From positions 13,767,296-13,831,295 of the forward strand of contig OX637292.1 of assembly GCA_951799445.1 (NCBI GenBank): a stretch of 64,000 nucleotides of DNA, given 5' to 3'. The notes beneath the pieces are model-generated. The model was not told where the DNA came from. It did not search any database and saw only the letters and a program-made list of their open reading frames with translations. The position numbers and the translations under genes were made by a program. Shown piece after piece: positions 22,771 to 34,901 of the stretch; the first letter of the stretch is position 1; each line of letters begins with the position of its first letter. Source of the DNA: Pseudisothecium myosuroides (lineage: Eukaryota > Streptophyta > Bryopsida > Hypnales > Lembophyllaceae).

Positions 22771-25700
22771 GCCGCGACCCTAGCCAAGGCTGGCACCCGC
22801 CCAGCCGGCACCTTGCCTGGCCCTCCTCGCTGGTCCTTCGTGACTGAACTTTTCTTCGTGACTGAACTTCTCTCACATACATACATGGCTGGAAATCAGT
22901 CCACACCGGGATGATACCCTGCGGGGTCCCAACTTTCCCCTTTTTTTTGTGATTTTTGACAAATCAGGACCTAGTCCAGAAATCAAGTTACAAAGGTATT
23001 TTAGAAATTCAGACATAGAGCTAGTTTAGGAGCCCAGTTAGGAAGCTAGTTCATAAATCAAGCTATAAAGGTAGTTTAAAAAATTAGACGTAAGGCTAGT
23101 TTAGAAATCAAGTTTTGAAGCTAGATTAGAGTCCAGATTACAAGCCAGTATACACTCAGTTGGGAACCAAAGGGTCACAAATCCAACTTGTAATTGGAAA
23201 AAGGGAGGGGGAAGAAAAGAAGAGTCAACGCCTCTAAATCACACCTGCACACAACCTTGCATATTCCACTCTAACCAACCAAACACGTACACAACTATGG
23301 AGGGAGATTAGAGAAGAAGAGAGGAAGTAAGGAACCAAGGGAGGGAGACGATAAATAGTGACCTAGCCCTAGGAGTAGGTAGGTCTAAGGAGGAAATCTC
23401 AAAGAGCCCCTTGTGACCATTGGAAGAAGGATTAGGATGACACAAAGCCAAATTGTGTAAGAAGATAGTTGGCATCTTAAAAACCTCCTTGGAGTTTGAG
23501 ACCATAGTGTAAGACTCATAAAAGCTTAGGTGGAATAGTACTAGTGTAGAAGGAGAGAAGGAGAAAGAAAAGAAGGGAGGAGAGGAAAGAAGGAATTTAG
23601 ATCATCAAAAATTGTAATATTTTTTCTAAATAAGCGGTGAACTCGGAAAAAATCCAAAACAAAACCAAAGACTACAATGGAGCGTGAGGATGTATACGTG
23701 GACGTGGACGAAGTTATTTCCGAAACCGGTAGTGAAGAGGTGAGTTTTTGATTTAATCTTTGATGTTTTTCCCTAATTAGCATTTATTTTCCTAATCAGC
23801 CTTTAAAGCGTGATTAGCATCCGAGATTAGTGCAAATTAGGAGTTTAGATTCAAAAAGTTATAGATTAGAGATAGAGGTCTCCAAAAACATATTACACTT
23901 AGGATTTGGCTTTAAATCGACCGCGTTAGGCTAAGTTAAGCGGTAGGGGGAAGGACGGAGGAACTTTGAGTAAAATTCATCCAAAAAGAGTCATGGACGG
24001 AACTTAGGGGTTTAAATTAGAAAGAGGATTTAGGATTAAAATTAAGGATTAATTAGCGGTTAGAATTAGAATCAGTTTACATTTTTATTTCTTAAAGTTA
24101 AAATTCTAAGGTCAAAATCTAGAGTTAACTTTGGGAAGTTAAAAAATAGAATTAATTTGGAAGTGTAACTTAGGGGGTTAAAATTCCCAGTGAAACCTTA
24201 GGGTAGTTAGAAAAGGAAGTTAGGGTTAACTAGGAGTAAAAAATCCGAGTAAGGAGTAGAAATTAAAAGTAAAAACTTTACACTAAAAGTAGGGGGTAGA
24301 AATTACGAGTAGAAATAGGAGTTAAATCTTGAAGTTAGAAATTCGAAATTAAAGTGAATATTAGAGGCCAAAAGCTAGAGTAAAATTTAGAAGTAAAACT
24401 TGAAGTAACATTTAGAGTTAATCTAGGATTAAAAGGATAGGATTAAATTGGGAAGTAGAAAGTCAAAAGCCTAAAGTCAAAAGTTAAGATTAAATTTAAA
24501 GGTTAAACTTTAGAGTCAATGGGGAAGTAAAAAGTTAGAGTAAAAAGCTAAAGTGAAAAGTGAAAAGTTATAGTAGATTTAGAGGGTAAATCTTAGAGTT
24601 AGTTGGAAGTAGAAAAATCTAGAGTCAAAGTGAAAACGTAGAGTCAAACCTAGAGGATAAAATGGGGGATTAATTGTAGAAGTAAAAATTTAGAGTTAAA
24701 AGTCAAAAACCTAGAATTTTACGTAGAAGGTAAATTTAGAATAAAAATAGGGAAGTGAAAACTTGACGTTAAAGTTAAAACATAGAGTTGACTTTAGAAG
24801 GTAAATTTTAGAGTTAGGTTAGGAGTAAAAACTTGGAGTCAAAAGTCAAAACAAAGTCAAACGGTAGCATTAAATTTTGAAGTTAAATTCTCTAATTAGT
24901 TTGGGAGCTAAAAACCTAGAGTACACTTAGAAGTTAAAAGTTAGAATAAGAGTTAAAACTTTAGGGATAGCTTTTAAAAGTATAACTTCTAGGTGGAGTT
25001 CAAAAACCCAAGATAGTCTTAGAGGTTCATGGAAGGAACATAGGGGTTCCCCTTTTTAGGTAGTTAGGGACGTTAGAAATGACGCCAACTACCCAGTCTA
25101 CCCTCGACATAGGATAGATAGTTAGGGAGTTAGAATTTTACCATTACCCCTGAGCATTGCAGTTACCTTGTGAGTTACTACATGCATTCTAATTATTCGT
25201 TGCCATCCACGACACTTAAGAAACGTTAGCAAAAAAGATCCATTACTTGGAAGGCACAGTGGACCGCGCTCACATCACCCCCATATATTAAAAATGTAGA
25301 TAAAGGCATAGAACCTGGTCGGTGTTCACTCTATTACCAAGGGTGGGTAATCTAGCGCCCACAACTCACGAACAGGCGGCTTTTCCAAAGCACGCAAAAC
25401 ACGACACAACGAGGAAATGGTAAAATTCGAGTCCCCCGGCCAAAGTGAAGTCGCGTAATGTGCATACGCTCCATCACCATGACCGTGGGTAAGCATGCCA
25501 GTACAAGATATAGGAATCTGCTCGAGACCACAAGTTGCCTTGGTGATTCTCTGCATTCGAGGGATAGCTGTCTTGGTCGTGTCCATCTTGTCATGAATAA
25601 TACAGAGGAAGTCTGATGGATTCTGAACAGACTGTGCACTCCAGCCACCATAGATATTACGGCAAGCTCTCTGGTAATTGAGGTGGCGATTTCTGTCCTC

Positions 25701-25885
25701 CACTAGTGATTTCCACTCGTCACATCCTCTGGGGTATTTTGCGATAATCTCCACAAGAAAGTCACACTCGGTGCATTTTGAGAAATTACTGCCCACAGCC
25801 TTTACTTTCACATTCCTGAAATGCGATTTTCGAAGCCAACTAATTGCAGATTGCGACACAGATTCAGGTTGCATTTTTCATTAAC

Positions 25886-26260
25886 CTGTTCAAAACAATG
25901 AAATGGAAGCATAAGAACTGGAAATCCAAAATCCATCAGCTTACAACTTACATATGTATCGGCTGGCAGCCGACACAAGCCTTTCAGTATCAGCTTACAA
26001 TTTACATACATATCGGCTGGTAGCCGACACAAGCCGACACAAGTAGTCTATCAGCTACCAGCCGACATAAGTAATCTATCGGCTACCAACTGACATAAGG
26101 AGGCTATCATGTACTAGCCAACACAAGTAGTCTATCATGCACCATTCGACAAAAGTAGTCTATCGGCTACCAGGCGACATAAGTCTACCAGGTAGCAATA
26201 CAACAAAGAAGAAAAGATATATCATCAGATATCTCATAGAAATGGATTGAAGATTCTTAC
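25886..26260 (-). repeat. Palindrome-bearing intron of the copy A transposase-like gene
   Basis: Between donor GTAAGA and acceptor GAACAG there are seven or eight copies, intact to degenerate, of the element palindrome (best at about 25,959 and 26,011), about 30-50 bp apart. The intron at the same position in copy B (57898-58113) holds two good copies. Confidence 0.75.
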
Positions 26261-28327
26261 GTAATTGACTTCATCCCGCATGTGATCCGAATTCATGGCT
26301 GACGGAAGAACCATCAAATTGTCCACATGCTTATGACCAATGACTCTAAACTCATTTGGCATCTTATCACAATTCTCGCTGATGATTGTTGTTAGAGTTG
26401 CTTGGGCTTGAACTGTTTGTGGACATGGTCGACGAGTCCCGGCGTTTCCGTGCGTCCCACTAATGCAACCTTCCAGTGCAGCGGTCTTGTAGAGGTAATA
26501 AGCTGACCGTGAAACTCCATGAATAATGTACCATGCATTCTCGCATACGTCACGGTTAGCAACGGTAATGTATTTCCTGCCAGGACGAGCAACCGCATGT
26601 AGTTCACTTTGAACACTGTAAGCCGTTTCTCTTCTCTGCTGAAAAGTGCTTGCGTAGTACCTGTGGCGGAGATTCCTTGTGGCTTCCCAAGGAAAACGCT
26701 GACAACAGCTTTCTTTGCAGCACTTCTGAGAACTGACCTTTCGAACTTCTACCTCCAATGTCTTCTTCTTTAACTTGGATTTACACATGCAATCTCTAGG
26801 AAGAACTCTATGACGGACCGATCAGTAGGCATTCTTCGGAACCCCAGCGATGCCTCCATCATCTGAGTCCTCTAACTCCGCAGCCTCAGAACATAGGGTG
26901 ACAATTTCTGAGAGGAGTCGACCACCTTCTAATCTTGCGTGTGTTAATCTCCAACGCATGGTTGTCATCTGGAGTGTCTCATGCTCCGACACAAACAATA
27001 CACCCACGTCTGTGTCACCAAGGACATCCTCGTCGCATGCTTCGTCCGGGAGGCAGACCTGGATCATCCCGATTCCGAATAGGGATAAATCATCACTAAG
27101 TAGTTCACAATACTTGTTTCTCCACAGTGGCTGGTCCGGCCAAGGAAGGCCAGGTCCAAATCCTGTACTGTTGCTCTTGCCACTTTGAGCAGCACCTGAA
27201 GGAGTACCACCATCGCCTTCATCAACGAATTTCGTGCGACCTTCAATGCTACCAGCCGATGGAGGTCTAACATCGCGAGTATCAACGCTGACGGTACAAT
27301 TATCATTAATGTTTGGCATTTGATCACCAAAATCCACGTCCTCATCTTCCGAACAGTAAACCCGATCAATTCGGTCGTCTTCATCAGAAGCATAGGCAAA
27401 GTTGTCCTGGGGTCTGCCTTCTTGAGCCCCAACTTGGACATCGCTTGAGCTCTCGCTGCTAGCGAGATGCTCACCGTCGACTGTGTCACTGGACTTCTTC
27501 TCTTCGGGTTCCAGTTTGATCTGCTTCAGTGTCGGCAGTGTCGGCTGTCGGCAGTGTCGGCTGTTGGCCGATAGAATGAGCACAAGAGATAGCAGAATCG
27601 AGGGGTCTCACTTTGTACCCACTCCAGAGGATTAGGTATCCAATACATTGTCTTAGGGTTGTGAAATGCGGAATTTGACAATATGCGATATGATCTAAGA
27701 AATCGTGATTGACCTTCTGCAATTTCACAACGACAAAGAAACTGTGTGGGATCTGGAAGCCTTCCCATAATCCTTTCGGGGAGTACTCAACTATCTCACC
27801 GATTCCCACACATCGAAGGTTTGGACCATCACCATGCAAGAGAGCAACATCCATGCTGACAGTAAAAGTAAGGAACTCTTAAATCAGCTTTTCGTCAAGA
27901 AGAACCTCTGACGGCTGTCGATAGACATCTGAAGCATTCGTCTTCTCCAATTCCACATATGGTTTAACATATATCGTTCTTCCCAAATGATGGTCCGACC
28001 TTCGCATTGACGAAGTTACTTTAAGTCACCCTCAGGGAAGGGAATGCACATATCGATATTCTGTGCTGCATCAAGCACTTGCACATACAGAAGACAAGGC
28101 TCCCTAGAGGCCACTTTCTCAATTACTGCTCGTCCTGCGTAGTAGAGGCCATCCAGTGTGAGAGCCACCTCCACGCCCTTCCTCAAAGTCCATCTTCCAG
28201 AGCTCCCATTCTTTGTAAAAGATGTGATTGGTTCGGTATCCAATACCATGTCCAGTGGTCTTTTCATCTCTTGGTCGCTACAGGATTTCTAGTGCAGGTA
28301 ATGACTCCGGTCCAACACTAGACGGGA

Positions 28328-28565
28328 TTGTATCGGCCGGCGGCCGACACAAAGAATGAAACCTATCAAATGGTGGCCAACCCAGGAGGTGTATTCTATT
28401 GGCTTGGGGCCGAAACAAAGAGGCTATGTTCTATCGGCTGGCGGCCGACACAAGAGGTTGTTTCTATCGGCTGGCGGCCGACACAGGAGGATTGTTCTAT
28501 CGGCTGGCGGACGGCACGGGAGGTTTGTTCTATCGGCTGGCGGCCGATATAGGAGGTTTGTCTGT
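28328..28565. repeat. Tandem array of palindromes, period about 36 bp
   Basis: About six units, each containing TATCGGCTGGCGGCCGACA or a close variant followed by AGGAGG. It lies just upstream of the leftward gene's likely start codon. The array is open in several frames only because the unit lacks stops. Confidence 0.75.
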
Positions 28566-28589
28566 TGCCTTGTACGGATTAGTAAAAAG

Positions 28590-29696
28590 TAAATCTTAAA
28601 AGTAGAAAAGTATAATTTAAAGTTTAAAAGTCGAAAAGTATATCCGAATTTCTATAGTTTAGAGGTTGTATGAAATGAAGCAACCACAGAGAAGATCAAA
28701 AGTTGCACGATGTGAAGCAACAAGAGAGAAGATCAGAAGTTGCACAAAATGAAGCAACAACAGAGAAGATCAGAAGTTGCACGAAATGAAGCAACATGTT
28801 GGAAGCACAGAGAAGCACAACATGAAATTTATTAACTTCAAACTTCAAACCATGTCCACAACACACTTGCGCTCTTCCTGATCTGAAAGCGTACCTAAGT
28901 CCTTCCTGAGCTCTCAAGCTCTATCTCAAATTTCCTTAGTCCAGAACCACTTAACACAGTAGCGTTTGACTCAATGCACAAATAAATCAAAACAGAAATC
29001 TTGGGACGCTAATCCTGAGCATGACGCCTCACAGAACACTCCTTCAAGCGCTTATCTCTCTCTCAATTTCACAACGCAGAACTCTTAACAGTTATCACAC
29101 TCATTGTTGCGACCTAAAGCACTCTTGAACGTGATCTTGGAGCCTTGCAAATTCCCTTGAAACGTGATCCTCAGCCTCACAGAATCACTCGCAAAACTCA
29201 CACTCGCAAAACTCGCTCGCTCCAGAATCACTCGCAAAACTCACTCACACACTCGCAAAAGTCACAGCGCTCCAGCCTCACGAAATCACTTGCAATCCTG
29301 AGCTCCAAGAATCGCGTCAACAAGAGAAGAGAAAATGATCTCAAACTAGAAGAGACTGGCTGTCTTCCCCCAAATTTGGGCGGCTGTCCGAATTTGAATT
29401 GGAAATGATAACAAGTAGTGGGGATTTTCAAATTCAAAATGCAGTTACGAGAGGTAGTGGGCCGAGATTTTGAATTCAGTCACCAATTGCGACAGGTAGT
29501 GGGGAATCATCTCGCCGAATTCACATAAAAGGACACTCATCACGGGAGTCTGTACAATTCCATTTCGGCTACTTGAATGAATAATGGAAGGTTTTCGTTA
29601 AAAATTGAACTGGATGGATGAACAATCAAGTAGATGAATGAAAAATCAACCGCGGGTGGATGGAAAATCTTGAGTACTGAGCTTGATTTGACGGCC
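28590..29696. other. Upstream DNA of copy A without palindromes
   Basis: No gene recognised. It contains three tandem copies of an about 42-bp unit at 28,676-28,800 (phrase GAGAAGATCAGAAGTTGCAC) and a short CTCGCAAAACTCA repeat at about 29,185-29,265. The matching interval in copy B is far shorter, so this may be a later insertion or expansion. Confidence 0.5.
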
Positions 29697-29830
29697 GGAG
29701 GGAGGGGGGTATACCCCCCTGAGCTGCACGCTCACAACCTCATTTTTATTTTCTCTCCCGGCAGCTCTCATCTCTCTCCTTCCTCTCCTCTATCTCTCCT
29801 TCTTCTCCTCTCTCCCTCGACTCTTTCCAT
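29697..29830. promoter_or_regulatory. Putative divergent promoter of copy A
   Basis: GGAGGGGGGTATACCCCCCT forms a perfect GTATAC-centred palindrome between the two divergent units, followed on the plus side by a CT-rich tract (TCTCTCCTTC type). The same arrangement is at 60414-60545 in copy B, although most surrounding non-coding DNA has diverged. Confidence 0.55.
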
Positions 29831-29916
29831 GTGAGCTCTAGAGGCGGTGCGTGAGCTATGGAGTTGCAGCCGGTACAATTAGGGTTGTAGACTTGTAGTT
29901 ACAATTAGGGAATGCA

Positions 29917-30140
29917 TCAGCCAATACATTAGTATGCATCAGCCGATAGAAAGTAAGTTCATCCGCCGATAGAAATGCACCAGCCGATACACTAGTGCGC
30001 ATGAGCCGATACATTTTTCTTTGATCCGCCGATAGAAATGCATCAGCCGATACATTTCTTGTTCATCCGCGGACACTTGGGCATCAGCCGATACTGAAGC
30101 GACATCAACCGATACAATTGTCGGTTGCTCGCCGATACTG
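29917..30140 (+). repeat. Half-site cluster in the leader of the plus gene, copy A
   Basis: About ten copies of CAGCCGATA, half of the element palindrome, mostly preceded by GCAT or TTCATC, lie just upstream of the exon 1 start codon at 30222. Full palindromes are not seen here. Copy B has a half-site cluster in the same position. Confidence 0.65.
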
Positions 30141-30319
30141 GAGCGCATGGAGACCCCACTGGAGCGAGGAGACGATATTGGAGCAAGAGCAGACGATACT
30201 AGACCGACAGTGGAACGAGCAATGGAGAGTGAAGGCAGCCAGGAACAAAGGTACGTCTCAATTTCCAACTTCGACCTTACATTTCTATAGACATTCATTC
30301 ACCGCACAATACATTAGTT

Positions 30320-31270
30320 GTATATCGGATGCTAGCCGATACAGTAGTTGTGGACCCTATAGCCGCCCTAAACACTAGATTGCTAGCCAACAATGTAGTT
30401 GTAAACCCTAAAGCTGCCTATAAGAATTATTGCGTATCGACTGCATCGTTCCATATCGGCTGGCAGCCAGTACAATATTTATGCGCGGGCTGCTTGCCAT
30501 AACGTTAGTTCCGTATCGGTTGGCAGCCGATACATTAGTAGCTTATCGGCTGACAGCCAATACATTATTCTTGAGCGGGCTGCTTGCAATGACGTTAGTT
30601 CCGTATCAGTTGACAGCCGATACATTATTCTTGAGCGGGCTGCTTGCCATAACGTTAGTTCCGTATCGGCTGGCAGCCAATACATTAGTAGCGTATCGGT
30701 TGACAACCAATACATTATTCTTGAGCGGGCTACTTGCCATAACGTTAGTTCCGTATCGGCTGCCAACCAATACATTAGTAGCGTATCGGCTAACAGCCGA
30801 TACATTATTCTTGAGCGGACTGCTTGCCATAACGTTAGTTCTGTATCGGCTGGCAGCCGATACACTAGTAGCGTATCGGCTGGCAGCCAATGCATTAGTA
30901 ACATATAGGTTGACAACCGATACATTGCTCTTGAGCAGGCTGCTTGCAATAGCGTTAGTTCTGTATCGGCTGCCAGCCGATACATCAAGGTCGCATTCTC
31001 TGATAGCCGATTTAGTAGTTGCATATTGGCTGGCAGCCGATACATTAGTAGCGTATCGGCTGGCAGCCGATACATTATTCTTGAGCGGGCTGCTTGCCAT
31101 AGCGTTAGTTCTCTATTGGCTGCCAGCCGATACATCAGGGTCTCATTCTCTGATAGCCGGTACACTAGTTGCATATCGGCGGGCAGCCGATACATTAGTA
31201 GCGTATCGGCTACTAACCGATATCCTAGATGTGTATCAGCTGTCGACCAATGTGGTTGTAGTGTATTAGC
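30320..31270. repeat. Expanded palindrome array in intron 1, copy A
   Basis: About 25 copies of the palindrome and its variants, joined by recurring spacers such as CATTATTCTTGAGCGGGCTG and CATAACGTTAGTTC, in a higher-order pattern. Most copies keep the arms CGGCTG and CAGCCG; some are changed symmetrically to GGTTG-A-CAACC. Long open frames on both strands (about 280 and 238 codons) are a by-product of the repeat. Confidence 0.85.
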
Positions 31271-34200
31271 TGGAATAGTTCGTTTTACAGGTGGTGGCCG
31301 ATCCAGCTTTTGTTCATTGGCTTAGTCGTCTCATTATTGTTTATGGCTCTGATGCTATTTCTATTTCCTTCAAGAAGCCACCAATTCTGGCGAAACTACT
31401 TGGCGAGCGAGTCAACAACTCACCTGTGACTTGTGGCGGGATTCGTCCGCGCGCTTCCTGGAATGGGAACCCCCAGATTCAAGATTGGGGACTTACCTGG
31501 AGAGAAGGTTCGGACAAGCGCGTTGAAATTGCTTGCACTTTCGTCATGAAAGGCACTATCATGCCCGGCTACGGAAGTGTCCTAAATGTCATTGAAGCGG
31601 GGGAGGATGTCCACATCTTAATATGTGTCCCTCCTATTGGCGATACGGAGGGTGGGCCGGACTATGTCGCAGTTGCCTTGCCATGGATTAAATGCAGTGA
31701 TGAAGTTTGCGGTGATGCGGCGAGAACACAGGGCATGATTTTTGAAGGCGCACGTCCTAAACATGCGAAAAAGGTAGTCGAGTCATGGGGTACCCTGAGC
31801 ACCGGGTGAGACATTAGGAACAAATTTCTTGATGATCTAGCCGCCAAGGGAAAGAAGAAAGTGCCGAAGCCACAGAAGAAGATGGATGACGTTGAAGGTT
31901 CTCAGGCGATTGTCGAGGCAGAGGAAACCCCAACTCAGCGCAAGTCGAAAGGCAAATCCAATGCGATGAAGATGACGTTGGACGAGGCCTTGTTCAAGGC
32001 AAACAAACTTACTACAAAGACCAAGGAAACTGAGGTTGAGGCAATCTATAATGCTTTGGAGTATGGACTATCAGGTGCATTTCCATACAAGAAAGAGCGA
32101 ATCCCAGGAAAGATCCATTCGGACAGACTGCACATTGCGCCAAAGGAGTTGAAGTATAGGACGGTTTCGCATGACCGACTTGTTCAGGTAGGTCTTGAGG
32201 TCTAATCTGAAATCTTCACCTCATTTATTCGATGTCGGTTGCTAGCCGATACGATTGATCTGTTTTGTTGCCTGCCAGCCAATACACTTATCGAAAATTT
32301 CTGATCAAGTTTTATTGCTTCCTTCTAGGTTAAGCGGACCTTGATGGGATATGGATCGATAAAAAAGAAACCGGAAATTTATGCCATTTCCTTGAAGCGA
32401 GCTCCAACACCCGAGGACAAAGGTCTTGACGCGGTAATGGCTTCCATGCCGAAAGAGGAGGATACCGTTTTATTAGAATCTGGAGAAAAAGTTTCGTAGT
32501 GGCAGGCTCCTAACGTTCATTGGTACATTATTGGAGGCCAGCATACGGTGACGACATGCCGCAAGTTGGCGGCACAACATCCTACCCGGAAAGATCTGCT
32601 TGAGTTTGAGGTCATTCCCGTGTTTAGTGATAAGACAGAGATTCTTGTTCGCGTCTCCAATGCTTTAAATTTGAATCTAGATGAGAAGGTTGCAAAAGAG
32701 AACTTCCGATCATGCGCTGAGCTAGGAAGAGCTGCTTGGGAGAAAGCTGGGTTCCCGCAGCCTCATAAAGGTGGTGGCAAACCGTCAACAGTGTTTGAGG
32801 TAGTATTCCTCCTTCTTTGTGCGATCACCCTATTAGTGGACTAGATTGTGTATGTTTGGTTTGATGTTGTTAGGATGTCGGCTGTCAGCCGATACGTTCT
32901 GATTTCGTCTAGGCTGCTGGCGGATAGACTTTGCTCGGGCCTGTGTCGGCTACCAGCTGATAGACTGACGTGCTTCCCGTGGTCTAATTTCTGTCTCTTT
33001 CATTGATACAGACTGCAAAAGCAAATGTCATGGCGCACTTTGTAGAGGACAAAGCCTCCAGTAAGCTTCCGCTTCTCTTTGTGAACGACGCAACATGGAA
33101 AATTTGGGGTGAGGTTTTTGACCAGTGGGAGGCAGGTCAGCTCATATTTGAAGACGGGAATATCAGGCCCCCGAAAGAGGGTGTGTTCACCAAGCCCATC
33201 ATGCACATTACAAAGTCAAATGTGACCACAACTCTGGGTTTGCAGGACTCTGACCTTCAGGAACTAGCCCGAGAGATTCTTGCCAAGAGAGTGAGCATAA
33301 AAAATACAGCAAAAGTACGAGCCGCTGGATGCTTAACATTGCTAGAATGGTGCAAGGATAAGAAACTTGATCGGGTCATCATGAATGAACTCATGTGGCT
33401 CAAGAACCAGCACCCTCTACCATGCAAGGACACCCACTGGGTTCCCTACACCGATGAGGCTTGGCAGATACTGGCTGATCAGCGTGGCTACTTTCCTGCA
33501 ATCATCCGCAACATTTGGAAGGAGCTCAAGAAGGACACGAAGAGCGCCAAGTGGTTGGACGGACGCGTTTCGGCGATGAGTCCGACTACGGATAAGTCGC
33601 CTAATGGCAAGGCTCCTGCGGTTTTTTCACTGCTTTGAGCAAGTTCACGGTGCCCGAACTTCCGCCCGTGGCAACTCCCGCAACGACGCCCGGTTTGGTC
33701 CCAACACTGAACGTTATTGAGTACGAATGTCGGCACGCTGAATCATTGCCTGACGTATTTGAGTCATTGAAGACGGGTTCCAAGATGTTTCCACTTCCGA
33801 ATGGTTCTCCGAAATTGTTTGTGTTATTTGCGTACACGACTGCCGGTGAAGCTGTGTCAGTTTCGAAGAAGGATATTCAGGAACTTGCTTTGTTGGCTGA
33901 GCATGTTGCCCCTGGCACGGAAGTTCCTTTTATTGAGGATGGTAGCAATGATGAGAGCAGCAGGCCACCGCCGATTCCACTTCCTATGTTTTTCATTGCA
34001 AACTCTCGGGTCCGAGATAACGTCGTCTCCGCCTCGAATAGATTGGATTCCACTTGGACTGTGTACACCATGTACTACCAACCTGGGGTTCGGTGTGGCT
34101 TCAAGAGCTCAGGTATTGACGCAAAGCCTTTAGTGACCATATCAATCTCCTATCCTTATCCAGAAGATTATCCTAACGTGTTTCCTGAGTTCAAGAAGTT

Positions 34201-34727
34201 TACCGGAATTCAGAAACCCTTGGATCCGACCCATTTTCCCATCGATGGTGAAGTCGATTGGAACCATGAAATGTGCGGAGTCAGCCATGGTCTACTCGAG
34301 CGGATTTTGAGGCCGAGTATGAAGGCTTACTTAGCAACTATTATAAACATTTGGGGTGGTGGAAATATTACGGAGATAGCTCTGGTATGCCGTCTTACCA
34401 TTATTGTATCTCCCTTATCGGCTGCTGGCCGATAGAATTCGAATTGATCATCTCGTGTCGGCTGCCAGCCGATACATTCATTAATTACTTTCTTGTTCTT
34501 GTGTCAAAGGCTGGCAGATAGAATTATTACTGACTGTTTATTGATTTTATGTTTTTGTGTAGCGAATTGGGAGACCTGTATTGGAGTTTGTGCGTGAAGT
34601 GGACCATGTTGCTGTTGCTCAAAATCGCATCAAGGGATTAAACCTTACTATCAGTTCCGACATCTTGGCGGCATCCAACCTCCCCTCCAATGTTGAACCT
34701 ACAGTCCCTCCTGCATCCGGGTCGTAG

Positions 34728-34901
34728 CCCCAGGACCCTGTCCAGTCGCATGTCCCTGCCCCTCGTGGTGTATCGGCTGGTAGCCGACACGGAGAGGAAC
34801 CTGGAAGCTTGCAGCCCCAGGACCCTGGCAGCCCGCATGTCCCTGCCCCTCATGGTGTATCGGCTGGTAGTCGACACGGAGAGGAACCTGGCAGCTCTAA
34901 G
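34728..34901 (+). repeat. 87-bp in-frame duplication carrying a palindrome
   Basis: Two 29-codon units, each starting PQDP and containing VSAGSRHGEEPGS. The VSAGSRH part is the palindrome read in frame. The unit lies in exon 5 of the copy A ParB-like gene. Confidence 0.8.

Larger units (their letters stand above)
20368..25363. mobile_element. Solo LTR, about 5.0 kb, inserted in the transposase-like gene
   Basis: The insert begins TGTGAGCTCCC and ends GCGCCCACA, so it has the TG...CA ends of LTRs, and is flanked by ACTCA on both sides (20363-20367 and 25364-25368). Removing it and one ACTCA rejoins the codons for PPVRES, as in copy B. No gag, protease, reverse transcriptase or integrase sequence is visible and the left terminus does not recur inside, so this is best read as a solo LTR of unusual length or a large non-coding LTR derivative. 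Orientation is plus if the TATA-like box at 21656 is its promoter. The second half (22.9-25.3 kb) is purine-rich, built from recurring short phrases such as AGAGTTAAA and AAAAGTCAAA. Confidence 0.7.
18813..28267 (-). pseudogene. DUF7869-type transposase-like gene, copy A (decayed)
   Basis: Counterpart of the intact 1316-aa gene of copy B. Exon 1 runs 28267-26261 and the last exon 25885-18813, separated by a 375-bp intron with GT...AG ends. The catalytic-like motifs HDKMD, LQLDNSAKDNKN and GHTHEDID are all still readable. Damage seen against copy B: TAA at 28016-28018, a frameshift soon after, TAA at 27879-27881, TGA at 26822-26824, a 1-bp deletion near 25,860, insertion of a 5-kb LTR between codons at 20,368-25,363, and TAG replacing a Trp codon at 19437-19439. 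Apart from these breaks it aligns along nearly its whole length. An in-frame palindrome near 20,236 is absent at the same place in copy B. Confidence 0.8.

Noticed and set aside
22527..22914. Frames of 80-119 codons in the LTR
   Set aside because: They lie over a 48-bp tandem repeat on both strands and match no retroelement protein.
20368..25363. Full-length LTR retrotransposon
   Set aside because: No second LTR start, primer-binding site or polyprotein frame was found in the 5 kb; solo LTR fits better.
28328..28592. Three overlapping plus frames of 66-78 codons
   Set aside because: They are the three readings of the palindrome tandem array, not genes.
30430..31269. 279-codon plus frame and 238-codon minus frame over the intron 1 array
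   Set aside because: Both come from a stop-free palindromic tandem repeat and lie in an intron bounded by conserved exons; composition is repeat-derived.
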